64,000 nucleotides of DNA from Cordylochernes scorpioides. Its lineage: Eukaryota; Arthropoda; Arachnida; Pseudoscorpiones; Chernetidae. The DNA lies in NCBI GenBank assembly GCA_030710605.1, contig CP092874.1:20530611-20594610 (forward strand), written 5' to 3'. The position numbers were made by a program, and so were the translations under genes. Under the pieces are notes generated by a model. That model worked only from the letters and a program-made list of their open reading frames with translations. It made no database searches and was not told the DNA's origin. Below are positions 21,624-32,988 of this stretch, piece after piece (position 1 is the stretch's first letter; every line of letters begins with the position of its first letter).

Positions 21624-23750
21624 TAAAAAGTTAACTTTTTTGTTTCTATAAATTTTTTCATTGTTCTTAAGTTTCAAGTATTTAGGATATATTTCAGGTA
21701 TTAATTTTTTAAACTGTGGATTATTAAATATTATTATGTCATCTACATATCGGAATATTTGCCAATTAATATTATTTTGTAGAAAGTATTCTCTTTCGTA
21801 CCAGAACAATATTAGATTTGCTAATAACGGACTAGAAGAGGTTCCCATGGGAACGCCTTCTGATTGAATATATATTTTATTTTTAAATTCTATATAGTTA
21901 AAATTTAAAAATGTTTCCAGTAGAGTTTTTGCTGTTTTAAGATCTAATTTAAATGTTTTATATCTGTTATGAATAATTTTAATGTAGAAAGTTTTATCAT
22001 TAATGAATTCATTAAATAAATTGGTTATTTTATTATTTAGATCTCTTAAATTTATTTTAGAATATAGGTCCTCAAAGTCAAATGTGTGTACTGTTTCAAT
22101 GTTTGTCCAATTGTTCATTAAATAATTAATGATTTTTTTATTTGAGTCGATAAATTTATAATTATATTTATTAGTTAATTTATTTATAATAAATTGTAGT
22201 GTTGAAGCTAATTGTATATCAATATTTTTTATGACTGAATTTATACCAGATGTGATTGTTCTGAAAGAAATAGGTTTTTTGTGTAGTTTAGGAATTATAT
22301 AGAACTTTGGTATGTTTGGATTTTTGTGGTTATTATAAATTTTTAGTGAATTTTCAACATTTTTGATGTCTTTTTTGATTTTTGTGCCTGTAGTTCTAGC
22401 AAAAGTGTATTTATGATTATTATCAATTTCCTTTTTTAGTATATCGTGGTATAGATTTTTACAAATTAAAGATAAATTATTGGAACATTTATCTATAGGA
22501 GTGATAATATAGTCCTTCTGTAAATTAATTATATTTTCTTTAATAGAAGGAATGTCTGAATTGGGTTTTGTGTATTTAAGTGTATTATTATAATAATTTA
22601 TAATTTCCTTTTTATTATTATGTTTCCATTCCAGAAAAGTAAATTCTGGAATACTGTATTTTATACTAGTTTTATTTATGAAAATATCTATATCTTTTAA
22701 TATAGATTTAATTGTATTATTATAATTGTGTTTAATTTGAGGTATATATTTATACCCTTTATTTAAAATTTCTTGATATTCTGGATTTAAAAAAGAAAAA
22801 TTGCTAGTTAATATATGACCTGAGAACTTATATTTATCAATATAGTTGTTGCAATTACATTTAATTTTTTTAAAATTTGCCAAATTATTAATAAATTGGT
22901 TATAATTGCAAACTAAATTACCTATATTTTTATTGTATCTCCAGATTGTTTTGAAATTTAAATTTTTTATAGGGAAAAGATTATTGATGATTTGGTTATT
23001 AAAAATATCATTAAATTTAATATGATTAAATAAATTGTTATTAAATTTAATGATAATATTAATGTTATTAGTAGCTTGTTTAATTTTTCTGTATTTAAAG
23101 ATGTCGTGTGTGATATCTATTAATCTGTTAGTCAGATTATGAATTTTAATATATTCTATGAGTTTGATAAATTTATTATTATTTAGTTTAAATAATGTTT
23201 TAATAAATTTATCGACGAAGTTGTTAGTGTACATTTGTTTTGGGTCCAGTAATTCTTCAAATTCAATGTAACCTAATTTATTTGTAGTTTTACCTCTAGT
23301 TTTATTAGGTTTAGTTTTAAATTCATTTTTTTTGTATTTGCAACTGATTTCATAGGTTGAAATTTCTTCTGTTTGTGGTTTGTATGTGTAGTTTAATTCG
23401 TCGTTAAGTCCATAAGGGAATAATGTGTTGTGTTTATAAATGTAGTTGTTTTCTAATAATAGTCGTTGTTTTTTGTTTTGACATATGTCTAGTATTTCTA
23501 TCTTAAAGTTGTTAAAAGTATGTAATTGATTGTGTTCTTTCATATATATATTACCAATTGATTTTTTAGCGTGGTTTCTATGTAGGTTTATTCGTATATT
23601 TAATGGATTACAAGTTTGTCCTATATATGATAGTTGACAAATTTGGCATGTTAATTTATAAATAGTATTCACTAATTTACAACTAGTTGTTTGAAAAGTG
23701 TCATGGTTCTTAAGAGAGGGACAAGTTTGACAATTTTTTCTTAGGCAATT
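21315..23750 (-). CDS. Penelope-like (Naiad-type) GIY-YIG endonuclease plus reverse transcriptase
   Basis: One open frame of 811 codons from 23750 down to 21315. Numbering from 23750: a Cys-rich lead (CLRKNCQTCP, residues 2-11), then the GIY-YIG nuclease with IYKLTCQIC and SYIGQT (about 30-46), Arg53 in LNIRINLHRNH and a likely catalytic Glu100 in LLLENNYIYKHN. The RT follows: PKLHKKPISFRTI (about 487-500), motif A TFDFEDLYSKI (Asp558), motif B EGVPMGTSSSPLLANL (Met635), motif C YVDD (668-671) and KVNFLDLNI. The YVDD box and PK.HK block are Penelope-like rather than LINE. An N-terminal GIY-YIG is the permuted order of Naiad/Chlamys-type elements. There is no ATG near the start; a stop codon lies three codons upstream of the AAG|AAT acceptor-like junction at 23751/23750, so the start is probably supplied by splicing. 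An 8-T instead of 9-T run at about 21339 shifts the last dozen codons relative to the other copies. Confidence 0.92.
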   Translation of the reverse strand, partial: NCLRKNCQTCPSLKNHDTFQTTSCKLVNTIYKLTCQICQLSYIGQTCNPLNIRINLHRNHAKKSIGNIYMKEHNQLHTFNNFKIEILDICQNKKQRLLLENNYIYKHNTLFPYGLNDELNYTYKPQTEEISTYEISCKYKKNEFKTKPNKTRGKTTNKLGYIEFEELLDPKQMYTNNFVDKFIKTLFKLNNNKFIKLIEYIKIHNLTNRLIDITHDIFKYRKIKQATNNINIIIKFNNNLFNHIKFNDIFNNQIINNLFPIKNLNFKTIWRYNKNIGNLVCNYNQFINNLANFKKIKCNCNNYIDKYKFSGHILTSNFSFLNPEYQEILNKGYKYIPQIKHNYNNTIKSILKDIDIFINKTSIKYSIPEFTFLEWKHNNKKEIINYYNNTLKYTKPNSDIPSIKENIINLQKDYIITPIDKCSNNLSLICKNLYHDILKKEIDNNHKYTFARTTGTKIKKDIKNVENSLKIYNNHKNPNIPKFYIIPKLHKKPISFRTITSGINSVIKNIDIQLASTLQFIINKLTNKYNYKFIDSNKKIINYLMNNWTNIETVHTFDFEDLYSKINLRDLNNKITNLFNEFINDKTFYIKIIHNRYKTFKLDLKTAKTLLETFLNFNYIEFKNKIYIQSEGVPMGTSSSPLLANLILFWYEREYFLQNNINWQIFRYVDDIIIFNNPQFKKLIPEIYPKYLKLKNNEKIYRNKKVNFLDLNIDLTNSAVRVYNKKSNYNFNIIKYCNMNSNISLNCCKGIYYGQFLRFYRINNILDNFIEDVKNLNMEFIKNKFSIKQVKYFNSISIIKYLKKINGNIHL

Positions 23751-24182
23751 CTTAGCGAGTTTAAATTAACATAAAAGAGGTGCTAACACTAATATGTTTG
23801 TAGTTTTTTTTAGTTTTTTTAGTTTGTTATTCTTATGAATTTTTAAGTATATTTTTCTTAATTGTTTTTGTGGTGATAAAATTTGTAATAAATTGAATAA
23901 TTAATCTATAAATATATAGATATTACTGTTTGTTATCTGTTATATTTTTAAGAATAACTAATAAAAAAAACATCTTTAAACTAACTATACAATGAAAAAA
24001 ACAAAAGTTCTGAAGTTATTTTTTCTAGAATTACTTTTATAATTTACTTTTTAATAATCAAACAATGAAAGATAATTAAAATTTGTATGAAGATTTATTT
24101 ATATTAGAATATCTAATATAATTTAATTTGTATATTATGTTATATATAAAAGATATATCATAGAGCAAGCTCATATGAATTA
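23751..24182 (-). other. Penelope-like copy A: 5' region between pseudo-LTR and ORF
   Basis: AT-rich, with no ORF, between the upstream pseudo-LTR (24183-25883) and the coding region. It ends at a splice-acceptor-like AAG at 23753-23751, in phase with the ORF, preceded by a weak pyrimidine tract. Confidence 0.6.
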
Positions 24183-25883
24183 ATATAGTGTAGAAACTAT
24201 ATAACAAAATTATAACAGTGATTCTAATTTTAAAACTTAAGGAGCAAACTGATAATAATGATAACTTATATCAATTAGATTTGATTAGATTAGCAAGCTA
24301 AATCTAAATTAATTATAATAATAAATAGTTATTTAATTTTATAGTCCAGTTTTGTATTAAGATTATCTTCACTATTATGATCATTTAAATTCAAATTATA
24401 AAATTTGTAAAATGTTATTAATTTGTAGATAGAGAGAGAAAAAAAAATTCTTTACTTCTAATACATCCTCAAGTTAATTATATATTTATAATTAATAACA
24501 ATAAAAATTAACAACGTAACGTCTATTACATCGGCTTTTACACGTCATTTAGACATACTCTAATCCTATATATAGAATAATCGAAGAGAGAATATATATA
24601 ATAGTTAGAAAAAAGAGAGAAAGACAGAACCATGCACTTTTAATCAAACTAATAATAAGGAAAAAAAAAATTTTTGTAAAGAAGGTAGATAAGATTGTTA
24701 GTATATATATATATATTTTTATGATTTTATATTTTATCCTTTTTTTTTTTTAAGATTTTTAAAGGTTTTTTTATTTTATAATATGATTATAAATAGTTGT
24801 ATTTAGTAATATATCTATAGTATGAATTAACATTTGTTATAAGTTTGGATATTATGTTTTGAAACCCTAATGGTAGACCAGACATACACAAAAAACTTTA
24901 AATTGAAATAAATTGGAAAAAGAGATCTGCTGGACCGGGGATCTTCAGATAAAAGTCCAACGACATTTCACCCCTTCTTTATTATGTCATAGATCTCTTT
25001 TAAACCGGATTTTATGTGTTAATATTAAGTTGTTTCAGTGAAATATTTAAATGAACATATATAACAGATACAAGTGTTAACAAATTCAAACTGTAAACCT
25101 ACCTCGACCGCGGCGTCCTCCATTGTGAATATCTATTTCTGGCTGACACATGTTGCGGGAGGGGAATGTCCCCCCACATTTCAAATTTAGACCATTTATT
25201 CAGAATTTTTTTGAACAACAAGAAAATTAAAGAAGAAAGGAAAAATAGTTAATGGAAGAAAGCTGAATTTCATAATCTTTACAGCTAGTTATATCAAAAT
25301 AACTGATTCAACACTTATTCATCTTTTAATATTCCTTTAAAAAGGCAAATTATAAGAGTTTAATAAAGCTATTAATTGTGCAAATTCATCTTTATTTAAC
25401 TTCCATTTTCCTCCCCAGAAATTGGAGATTAAATAAAATGAACTTTATACTATAACACTTTAAAAATCTTGTGAGAATATCTTTTAATCAGTTATTTAAT
25501 CAAAGTTTAATTAACTGTTAAAGATTATAAATTTGTATTAGTTAATATTAAGAGAAATTATAGAAAGTTGAATTTATAAATGGATATTTCCATTTATTTT
25601 TTTTTAAATATTTTATAATTGATATACTGTTGAAATATTTTACTTGTTTGATACTAAATTTGTTTTTAATAAATTCCATGTTTAAATTTTTAACATCTTC
25701 TATGAAATTATCTAATATATTATTTATTCTATAAAATCTTAGAAACTGACCATAATATATACCTTTACAGCAATTTAATGATATATTAGAATTCATATTA
25801 CAGTATTTTATAATATTGAAATTATAATTACTCTTTTTATTATAAACTCTAACAGCACTATTTGTAAGGTCTATATTCAAGTC
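24183..25883 (-). repeat. Penelope-like element: 5' pseudo-LTR, partial copy B (direct repeat 2)
   Basis: It repeats 19922-21623 in the same orientation with only scattered differences. It contains a C-terminal RT fragment (ORF tail 25886-25548, from FFDLNIDLTNSAVRV to the stop), then the 3' UTR with a GC-richer patch at about 25080-25180. That patch holds the ATG exon described separately. It abuts copy A at 24182/24183 and the inverted copy C at 25883/25884. Confidence 0.9.
25103..25123 (-). CDS. Candidate first coding exon of the Penelope-like element (7 codons)
   Basis: On the minus strand ATG (25123-25121) opens MEDAAVE and is followed at once by the donor GAG|GTAGGT (25103/25102). The exon ends in phase 0. 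The acceptor-like site at 23751 also joins in phase 0 with residue 1 of the large ORF (NCLRKNC...). The predicted intron is 1352 bp. Introns in pseudo-LTRs are known in Penelope; use of this one is inference. The same ATG exon is also present in the other copies (about 20840-20863 minus; 28494-28514 plus). Confidence 0.45.
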
Positions 25884-28070
25884 AAAAAACAACGACTATT
25901 ATTAGAAAACAACTACATTTATAAACACAACACATTATTCCCTTATGGACTTAACGACGAATTAAACTACACATACAAACCACAAACAGAAGAAATTTCA
26001 ACCTATGAAATCAGTTGCAAATACAAAAAAAATGAATTTAAAACTAAACCTAATAAAACTAGAGGTAAAACTACAAATAAATTAGATTACATTGAATTTG
26101 AAGAATTACTGGACCCAAAACAAATGTACACTAACAACTTCGTCGATAAATATATTAAAACATTATTTAAACTAAATAATAATAAATTTATCAAACTCAT
26201 AGAATATATTAAAATTCATAATCTGACTAACAGATTAATAGATATCACACACGACATCTTTAAATACAGAAAAATTAAACAAGCTACTAATAACATTAAT
26301 ATTATCATTAAATTTAATAACAATTTATTTAATCATATTAAATTTAATGATATTTTTAATAACCAAATCATCAATAATCTTTTCCCTATAAAAAATTTAA
26401 ATTTCAAAACAATCTGGAGATACAATAAAAATATAGGTAATTTAGTTTGCAATTATAACCAATTTATTAATAATTTGGCAAATTTTAAAAAAATTAAATG
26501 TAATTGCAACAACTATATTGATAAATATAAGTTCTCAGGTCATATATTAACTAGCAATTTTTCTTTTTTAAATCCAGAATATCAAGAAATTTTAAATAAA
26601 GGGTATAAATATATACCTCAAATTAAACACAATTATAATAATACAATTAAATCTATATTAAAAGATATAGATATTTTCATAAATAAAACTAGTATAAAAT
26701 ACAGTATTCCAGAATTTACTTTCCTGGAATGGAAACATAATATTAAAAAGGAAATTATAAATTATTATAATAATACACTTAAATACACAAAACCCAATTC
26801 AGACATTCCTTCTATTAAAGAAAATATAATTAATTTACAGAAGGACTATATTATCACTCCTATAGATAAATGTTCCAATAATTTATCTTTAATTTGTAAA
26901 AATCTATACCACGATATACTAAAAAAGGAAATTGATAATAATCATAAATACACTTTTGCTAGAACTACAGGCACAAAAATCAAAAAAGACATCAAAAATG
27001 TTGAAAATTCACAAAAAATTTATAATAACCACAAAAATCCAAACATACCAAAGTTCTATATAATTCCTAAACTACACAAAAAACCTATTTCTTTCAGAAC
27101 AATCACATCTGGTATAAATTCAGTCATAAAAAATATTGATATACAATTAGCTTCAACACTACAATTTATTATAAATAAATTAACTCATAAATATAATTAT
27201 AAATTTATCGACTCAAATAAAAAAATCATTAATTATTTAATGAACAATTGGACAAACATTGAAACAGTACACACATTTGACTTTGAGGACCTATATTCTA
27301 AAATAAATTTAAGAGATCTAAATAATAAAATAACCAATTTATTTAATGAATTCATTAATGACAAAACTTTCTACATTAAAATTATTCATAACAGATATAA
27401 AACATTTAAATTAGATCTTAAAACAGCAAAAACTCTACTGGAAACATTTTTAAATTTTAACTATATAGAATTTAAAAATAAAATATATATTCAATCAGAA
27501 GGCGTTCCCATGGGAACCTCTTCTAGTCCGTTATTAGCAAATCTAATATTGTTCTGGTACGAAAGAGAATACTTTCTACAAAATAATATTAATTGGCAAA
27601 TATTCCGATATGTAGATGACATAATAATATTTAATAATCCACAGTTTAAAAAATTAATACCTGAAATATATCCTAAATACTTGAAACTTAAGAACAATGA
27701 AAAAATTTATAGAAACAAAAAAGTTAACTTTTTAGACTTGAATATAGACCTTACAAATAGTGCTGTTAGAGTTTATAATAAAAAGAGTAATTATAATTTC
27801 AATATTATAAAATACTGTAATATGAATTCTAATATATCATTAAATTGCTGTAAAGGTATATATTATGGTCAGTTTCTAAGATTTTATAGAATAAATAATA
27901 TATTAGATAATTTCATAGAAGATGTTAAAAATTTAAACATGGAATTTATTAAAAACAAATTTAGTATCAAACAAGTAAAATATTTCAACAGTATATCAAT
28001 TATAAAATATTTTAAAAAAAATAAATGGAAATATCCATTTATAAATTCAACTTTCTATAATTTCTCTTAA
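25884..28070 (+). pseudogene. Penelope-like copy C: inverted, 5'-truncated RT ORF, otherwise intact
   Basis: It opens in frame at the junction with KKQRLLLENNYIYK, i.e. from about residue 93 of copy A. The GIY-YIG core and Cys-rich lead are missing, but all RT motifs are present (TFDFEDLYSKI, EGVPMGTSSSP, YVDD). The frame is open for 728 codons to 28070 with no internal stop. Differences from copy A are few (for instance KHNIKKE versus KHNNKKE). It retains the 21-residue C-terminus (ending FINSTFYNFS) that copy A has lost by a one-base slip. Confidence 0.9.
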
Positions 28071-29300
28071 TATTAACTAATACAAATTTATAATCTTTAA
28101 CAGTTAATTAAACTTTGATTAAATAACTGATTAAAGGATATTCTCACAAGATTTTTAAAGTGTTATAGTATAAAGTTCATTTTATTTAATCTCCAATTTC
28201 TGGGGAGGAAAATGGAAGTTAAATAAAGATGAATTTGCACAATTAATAGCTTTATTAAACTCTTATAATTTGCCTTTTTAAAGGAATATTAAAAGATGAA
28301 TAAGTGTTGAATCAGTTATTTTGATATAACTAGCTGTAAAGATTATGAAATTCAGCTTTCTTCCATTAACTATTTTTCCTTTCTTCTTTAATTTTCTTGT
28401 TGTTCAAAAAAATTCTGAATAAATGGTCTAAATTTGAAATGTGGGGGGACATTCCCCTCCCGCAACATGTGTCAGCCAGAAATAGATATTCACAATGGAG
28501 GACGCCGCGGTCGAGGTAGGTTTACAGTTTGAATTTGTTAACACTTGTATCTGTTATATATGTTCATTTAAATATTTCACTGAAACAACTTAATATTAAC
28601 ACATAAAATCCTGTTTAAAAGAGATCTATGACATAATAAAGAAGGGGTGAAATGTCGTTGGACTTTTATCTGAAGATCCCCGGTCCAGCAGATCTCTTTT
28701 TCCAATTTATTTCAATTTAAAGTTTTTTGTGTATGTCTGGTCTACCATTAGGGTTTCAAAACATAATATCCAAACTTATAACAAATGTTAATTCATACTA
28801 TAGATATATTACTGAATACAACTATTTATAATCATATTATAAAATAAAAAAACCTTTAAAAATCTTTAAAAAAAAAAAGGATAAAATATAAAATCATAAA
28901 AATATATATATATATACTAACAATCTTATCTACCTTCTTTACAAATTTTTTTTTTTTCCTTATTATTAGTTTGATTAAAAGTGCATGGTTCTGTCTTTCT
29001 CTCTTTTTTCTAACTATTATATATATTCTCTCTTCGATTATTCTATATATAGGATTAGAGTATGTCTAAATGACGTGTAAAAGCCGATGTAATAGACGTT
29101 ACGTTGTTAATTTTTATTGTTATTAATTATAAATATATAATTAACTTGAGGATGTATTAGAAGTAAAGATTTTTTTTTTCTCTCTCTATCTACAAATTAA
29201 TAACATTTTACAAATTTTATAATTTGAATTTAAATGATCATAATAGTGAAGATAATCTTAATACAAAACTGGACTATAAAATTAAATAACTATTTATTAT

Positions 29301-29303
<3 letters not shown>
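28071..29303 (+). repeat. Penelope-like copy C: 3' UTR / inverted pseudo-LTR
   Basis: Reverse complement of 20060-21314. It includes the GC-rich patch (28440-28520) with the ATG exon. It ends at 29303, about 140 bp short of the terminus seen in copies A and B, where (TA)n begins. Confidence 0.85.
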
Positions 29304-29382
<79 letters not shown>

Positions 29383-29385
29383 TTA
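29304..29385. repeat. (TA)n microsatellite at the right edge of the Penelope-like insertion
   Basis: Mirrors the (TA)n at 19877-19926. Haplotype B has only a short TA stretch at the empty site (about 46125-46150), so the cluster inserted into, or was resolved within, a TA repeat. Confidence 0.8.
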
Positions 29386-29469
29386 TATATACATATTATC
29401 TTCATGTGTTTAAAATTCATTAATAAAAGCCCACATCAGCATTTATCTTTATTTAGTTCTAAAATTCCC

Positions 29470-29854
29470 CGACAGAGGGCAGGCAGGTCTAATTATCACC
29501 ACAGCTATCCAGTCACTAAATAATAAATACAGAAAGGACTGAATTTCAATAATTCAAAACACAACTGGAAGAGGGGCAAAAGGAAGACCTCGAATTATCG
29601 ACGCAATTTATGCATACGATTTGCATAATGGAGCGCGTGCGCAATCGATCGGTCGTTTGGGAAAGAATTCATTAATTTGGAAACAGACGATGAATAAATA
29701 AGAGAACTGCAGACGCGGTCGGTAACACGAGAGGTCGTCGACTGTCCTTGGTCCACTCACGTTGGTCTTGACCCCCTCTAACACTGCAGACGAACTCCCA
29801 CATTATCTTATGGCGCTAATTACTTTTTCCGCCATCTTGTTGGGAAATGTACGG
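29470..29854. promoter_or_regulatory. Slow-evolving noncoding block, allele A
   Basis: By eye only three small differences in about 385 bp from 46224-46609, whereas neighbouring DNA differs by several percent plus many indels. It contains an octamer ATTTGCAT (29619-29626), GCGCGTGCGC, and CCGCCATCTTG (29829-29839), which fits the YY1 consensus. It has no MITE-like repeats and no plausible ORF. A regulatory role is inference. Confidence 0.4.
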
Positions 29855-29954
29855 NNNNNNNNNNNNNNNNNNNNNNNNNNNNNNNNNNNNNNNNNNNNNN
29901 NNNNNNNNNNNNNNNNNNNNNNNNNNNNNNNNNNNNNNNNNNNNNNNNNNNNNN
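29855..29954. other. 100-N scaffold gap
   Basis: Exactly 100 N, the default spacer for a gap of unknown size. Confidence 0.99.
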
Positions 29955-31104
29955 ATTAATATCTCTATATATAAATAAATGTCACATCTCCCGTCAAAAT
30001 ATACGTCAAAGCTCTAAGACGCCACATTGACCATCGTCGCTATAAATGGCTTCTAGTTTTGACAGCTATTTTGACGGAAGAGGTGACTATTATTTTTATA
30101 GATGCATATCCTCCCGACAAAATTTATCTATAAAATCAAAGCCCTGGACTGAAGAGGGACATTAGCCTGAAACCATAGTCTTCAGGTGGAAGATTTTCCA
30201 AATCTGGTGTTGTGGCTTTGTCACCGACCCGAGGCCGCTAGCTTGCGGCGACGGTCAATAGATGGTATCTAGTTTTGACGTTTATTTCGACCAGAGAGGC
30301 GACCTTATATACATATATCAATATATAAATAAATATAAAGCATATATTGGATCTAAATTTATTAAACAGCCAATATTTCTAGGGGCAACACGCCTCTCTT
30401 TATCAAGGCTTTGATTTAAACTAAATCACGTGTGATCCACTCATGCTATACAAGATCAAAGTAAGAAACTATCTGATGGAATTTTCACTGTATATAAATA
30501 TATTTATAATTGTTATATTTAATAATAATAATAATAATTAAAAGAGTATATAATTAAATAACCATTTGATTAAATAAAAATGAAGATACTGATAAATATA
30601 TCAATAGGTTTGTGTGATCTATGGTTAGCAGTCGTGGCCACCGAAATGTTTAAGCACACATGGAAAATAAAAGATAACTTCAAATTAAGACATCATTTCT
30701 GACAAAGATGAGAAGGGACCCCAGATATGTATGTCCACTTACTTCACACTGGAACTCTAAACAAACTGTCTCTCCTCGCAATACGTCGGGTTTTAAAAGG
30801 CGAATGGGTTCTGAAGTCGTACCGGTTTTGACGAATTATATCCTTCTGGGATATATTCCATTTTGAACACTGAAACCCCCTGAGTCAAACTTTTAAGTTC
30901 CCAGATTTTCCATTGTCAGCTACTTCTATCATTCCTTATTGCAATTTTATGTATACCCTTTTTTGTGTATGCAAAAATGTAATGCCTCGATAAAGGTTGG
31001 CGTTCAGCCAACCGAATTATTGGCAAATAAATCTTTTATTCAATCCAATATATGACTATTTTACTATCTGATGATTTAAGCATGGATTGATCTATTTTTA
31101 TAAA

Positions 31105-31809
31105 TCTATATATATAATTGAATGTCTGTCTGTCTGTACTCTATAGATTCAAAAACCATACATCCAATCGCCGTGAAATTTTGGGATATTATTAGGTATA
31201 TCCCCGGGAAGGGTTTCGAAAAATAACTTCTTGAATATCTTGAATATCCTTAGAGTTATTTGCAGATTTGTAGATTTAACTCGCAAGCAGCGCCCCTTAG
31301 CGGGGGATAACAAGTTTTTTTATCTATAAGTTTTATTATCACTAAGTTTATTATCTTAAAGATTATTTATCAAAAGTAAGATTTTCTACCTATTAATTGC
31401 GCACAAGTCAAAGATAGTTTTATCATTTATCTACAATATATATATTGGGAGAATAGATAAAATGATGATTTTGTAATGTAGAAAATTAGGAAAGACAAAA
31501 TTCAGGATGACACGGCAATTTATTTGAGACAAGAATAATGATACAATTCCAAGGCAAGATACTATTCCTTTAACTTCCAATTACCGAGGGAACCAATTAA
31601 TATTGATTTTATTCAACTTATCGAGTATTTTTCAAGGGACCGGGAAAAAATGTTCACTTTATCGAGAGATTCAAATTTACGAGTTTCAAATAATCAAAAT
31701 ATATCTTTCTTTTTTTTTATATAAGTTTATAGAGAATTGTTTTAACAAATGTTCGTTAGACAAACCTTTACTCGGGTAAAAACCGGGCGAAACCGGGTAC
31801 ATCCGCTAG
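31105..31809 (+). mobile_element. Non-autonomous Helitron
   Basis: Starts TCTATATATATAATTGAATG after a host A (31104) and ends with a GC hairpin (about ACCGGGCGAAACCGGGT, 31782-31798), a short spacer and CTAG (31806-31809) before a host T. The A|TC...CTAG|T ends and the terminal hairpin are the Helitron signature. It has no Rep/helicase ORF. The allelic copy is 57298-57984 on the other strand. Confidence 0.85.
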
Positions 31810-32594
31810 TATATATATAAAATTAAAAAGGCATATATTGGATCAAAATATCATTTACAGTATTTTACCAATATTTCAGTTGGCTGAACGCCAACCTTTA
31901 TCAAGGTGTTATAACATATTTAATGTGTGTCAACAACAAACTCAGCGCCACATTACGTCAACAGAATTAAGTTTAAAAAAAAGAATATTTTGTTATATTC
32001 AAGGGGAAGGGAAAATTTTGATATATAAATTTATATAATGGGCAAAATAAATTTTGTAAAATATATATATATAGGACTTCAAACAATTTTACATATTAGA
32101 CTTCAATATATTTATTGTGATCGTTGTAAAAATAAAAGAGGAAGAAGAGCTACCATTATTTCCAAATCCCATATTTTATGACATGGCGGGGGAGTCTTAT
32201 TCCATTTTACAGATTAAAGTTTTGGATTAAGGAAAGACGATAAAAATACGGTAATATGGGAGAGTCTTTGGGTTATTTCGGTAAGCTTATATTCCCTCAT
32301 ATAAAAAGAGGAGCTCATGAGATTAATTTTAATATAAAGGTTATTTTATGTGGATTTTTTCTGTTTATTTTTAAGTGAAATTAAGGTTGATCTACTGGGA
32401 GCGTCTTAATAAAGAGATATAATAAACCATGTAAACAGAGGTCACTTCTTTAAGCGGTCACCTGTCTATAGCGGCCAACTTGTTAAATGTCCGTCATCTA
32501 TTCTATGAAAGCGTTCCAAGCGTCACCTCTACGACAATGGTGACATCTCTTGTCTATTCTCTTTACCCCATAGGGTACTCTGGCTTTTCACAGC

Positions 32595-32800
32595 GATTAA
32601 TTTACACTCATGGACAAACCTAAGGGAGTTTTACCTTTTACCATGTATATATCGGGATTTAGACAATAACTCTGAAAGATATTACAGTGATCTTTAATTA
32701 AGATACACGAGATAACCAAGTGTGAACAAAATTGCTTCTGTCTCCTTCAAAAGAAAAACAAAAAAACACAGACGACCGTCGAAATCAAAGATTTCCAACA
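32595..32800 (-). mobile_element. Single-unit Tc1/mariner-type MITE, allele A
   Basis: Starts ACACTCATGGACAAACCTAA and carries one unit of the 122-bp satellite sequence, then a spacer with the CAGACGACCGTCGA motif. The terminal repeat is degraded at the far end. Its allele is at about 56060-56262. Confidence 0.7.
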
Positions 32801-32988
32801 AAAGAAGCTCCATTAAAGATTACTACACGGAGTTGGCTTTCATGCTTCAGGATTAAGTTAAAACTAATATTTGAATTCATGACACAGATATCCCATCTAT
32901 ATGAGGAGTATAATTAATTTGTATAGTAGTGGCGTCTATCTTGGCGTCAATTATCACAAATTAACACAAATCAATAACGCGCCATCTA

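Larger units (their letters stand above)
14374..29854 (+). other. Haplotype A, first contig part (allelic to 40895-46609)
   Basis: This stretch parallels 40895-46609 in the same orientation throughout, by eye mostly 93-99 percent alike, apart from a 102-bp insertion at 14876-14977 and the 9.4-kb Penelope-like cluster at 19922-29303. It ends ...AATGTACGG at 29854, which corresponds to base 46609. Interior content: MITE modules at 14651 and 17036, satellite arrays at 15333-15735 and 17880-18475, and a better-conserved block at 18550-19060. No protein-coding gene is supported outside the Penelope-like cluster. Confidence 0.85.

Noticed and set aside
21661..21867. Plus-strand ORF MFLSFKYLGYISGINF (and its mirror at 27491-27697)
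   Set aside because: Antisense shadow of the Penelope-like RT between motifs B and C.
30000..31100. A CRISPR-like or regularly spaced repeat array
   Set aside because: Repeats here are dispersed transposon ends without regular spacers. The genome is eukaryotic.
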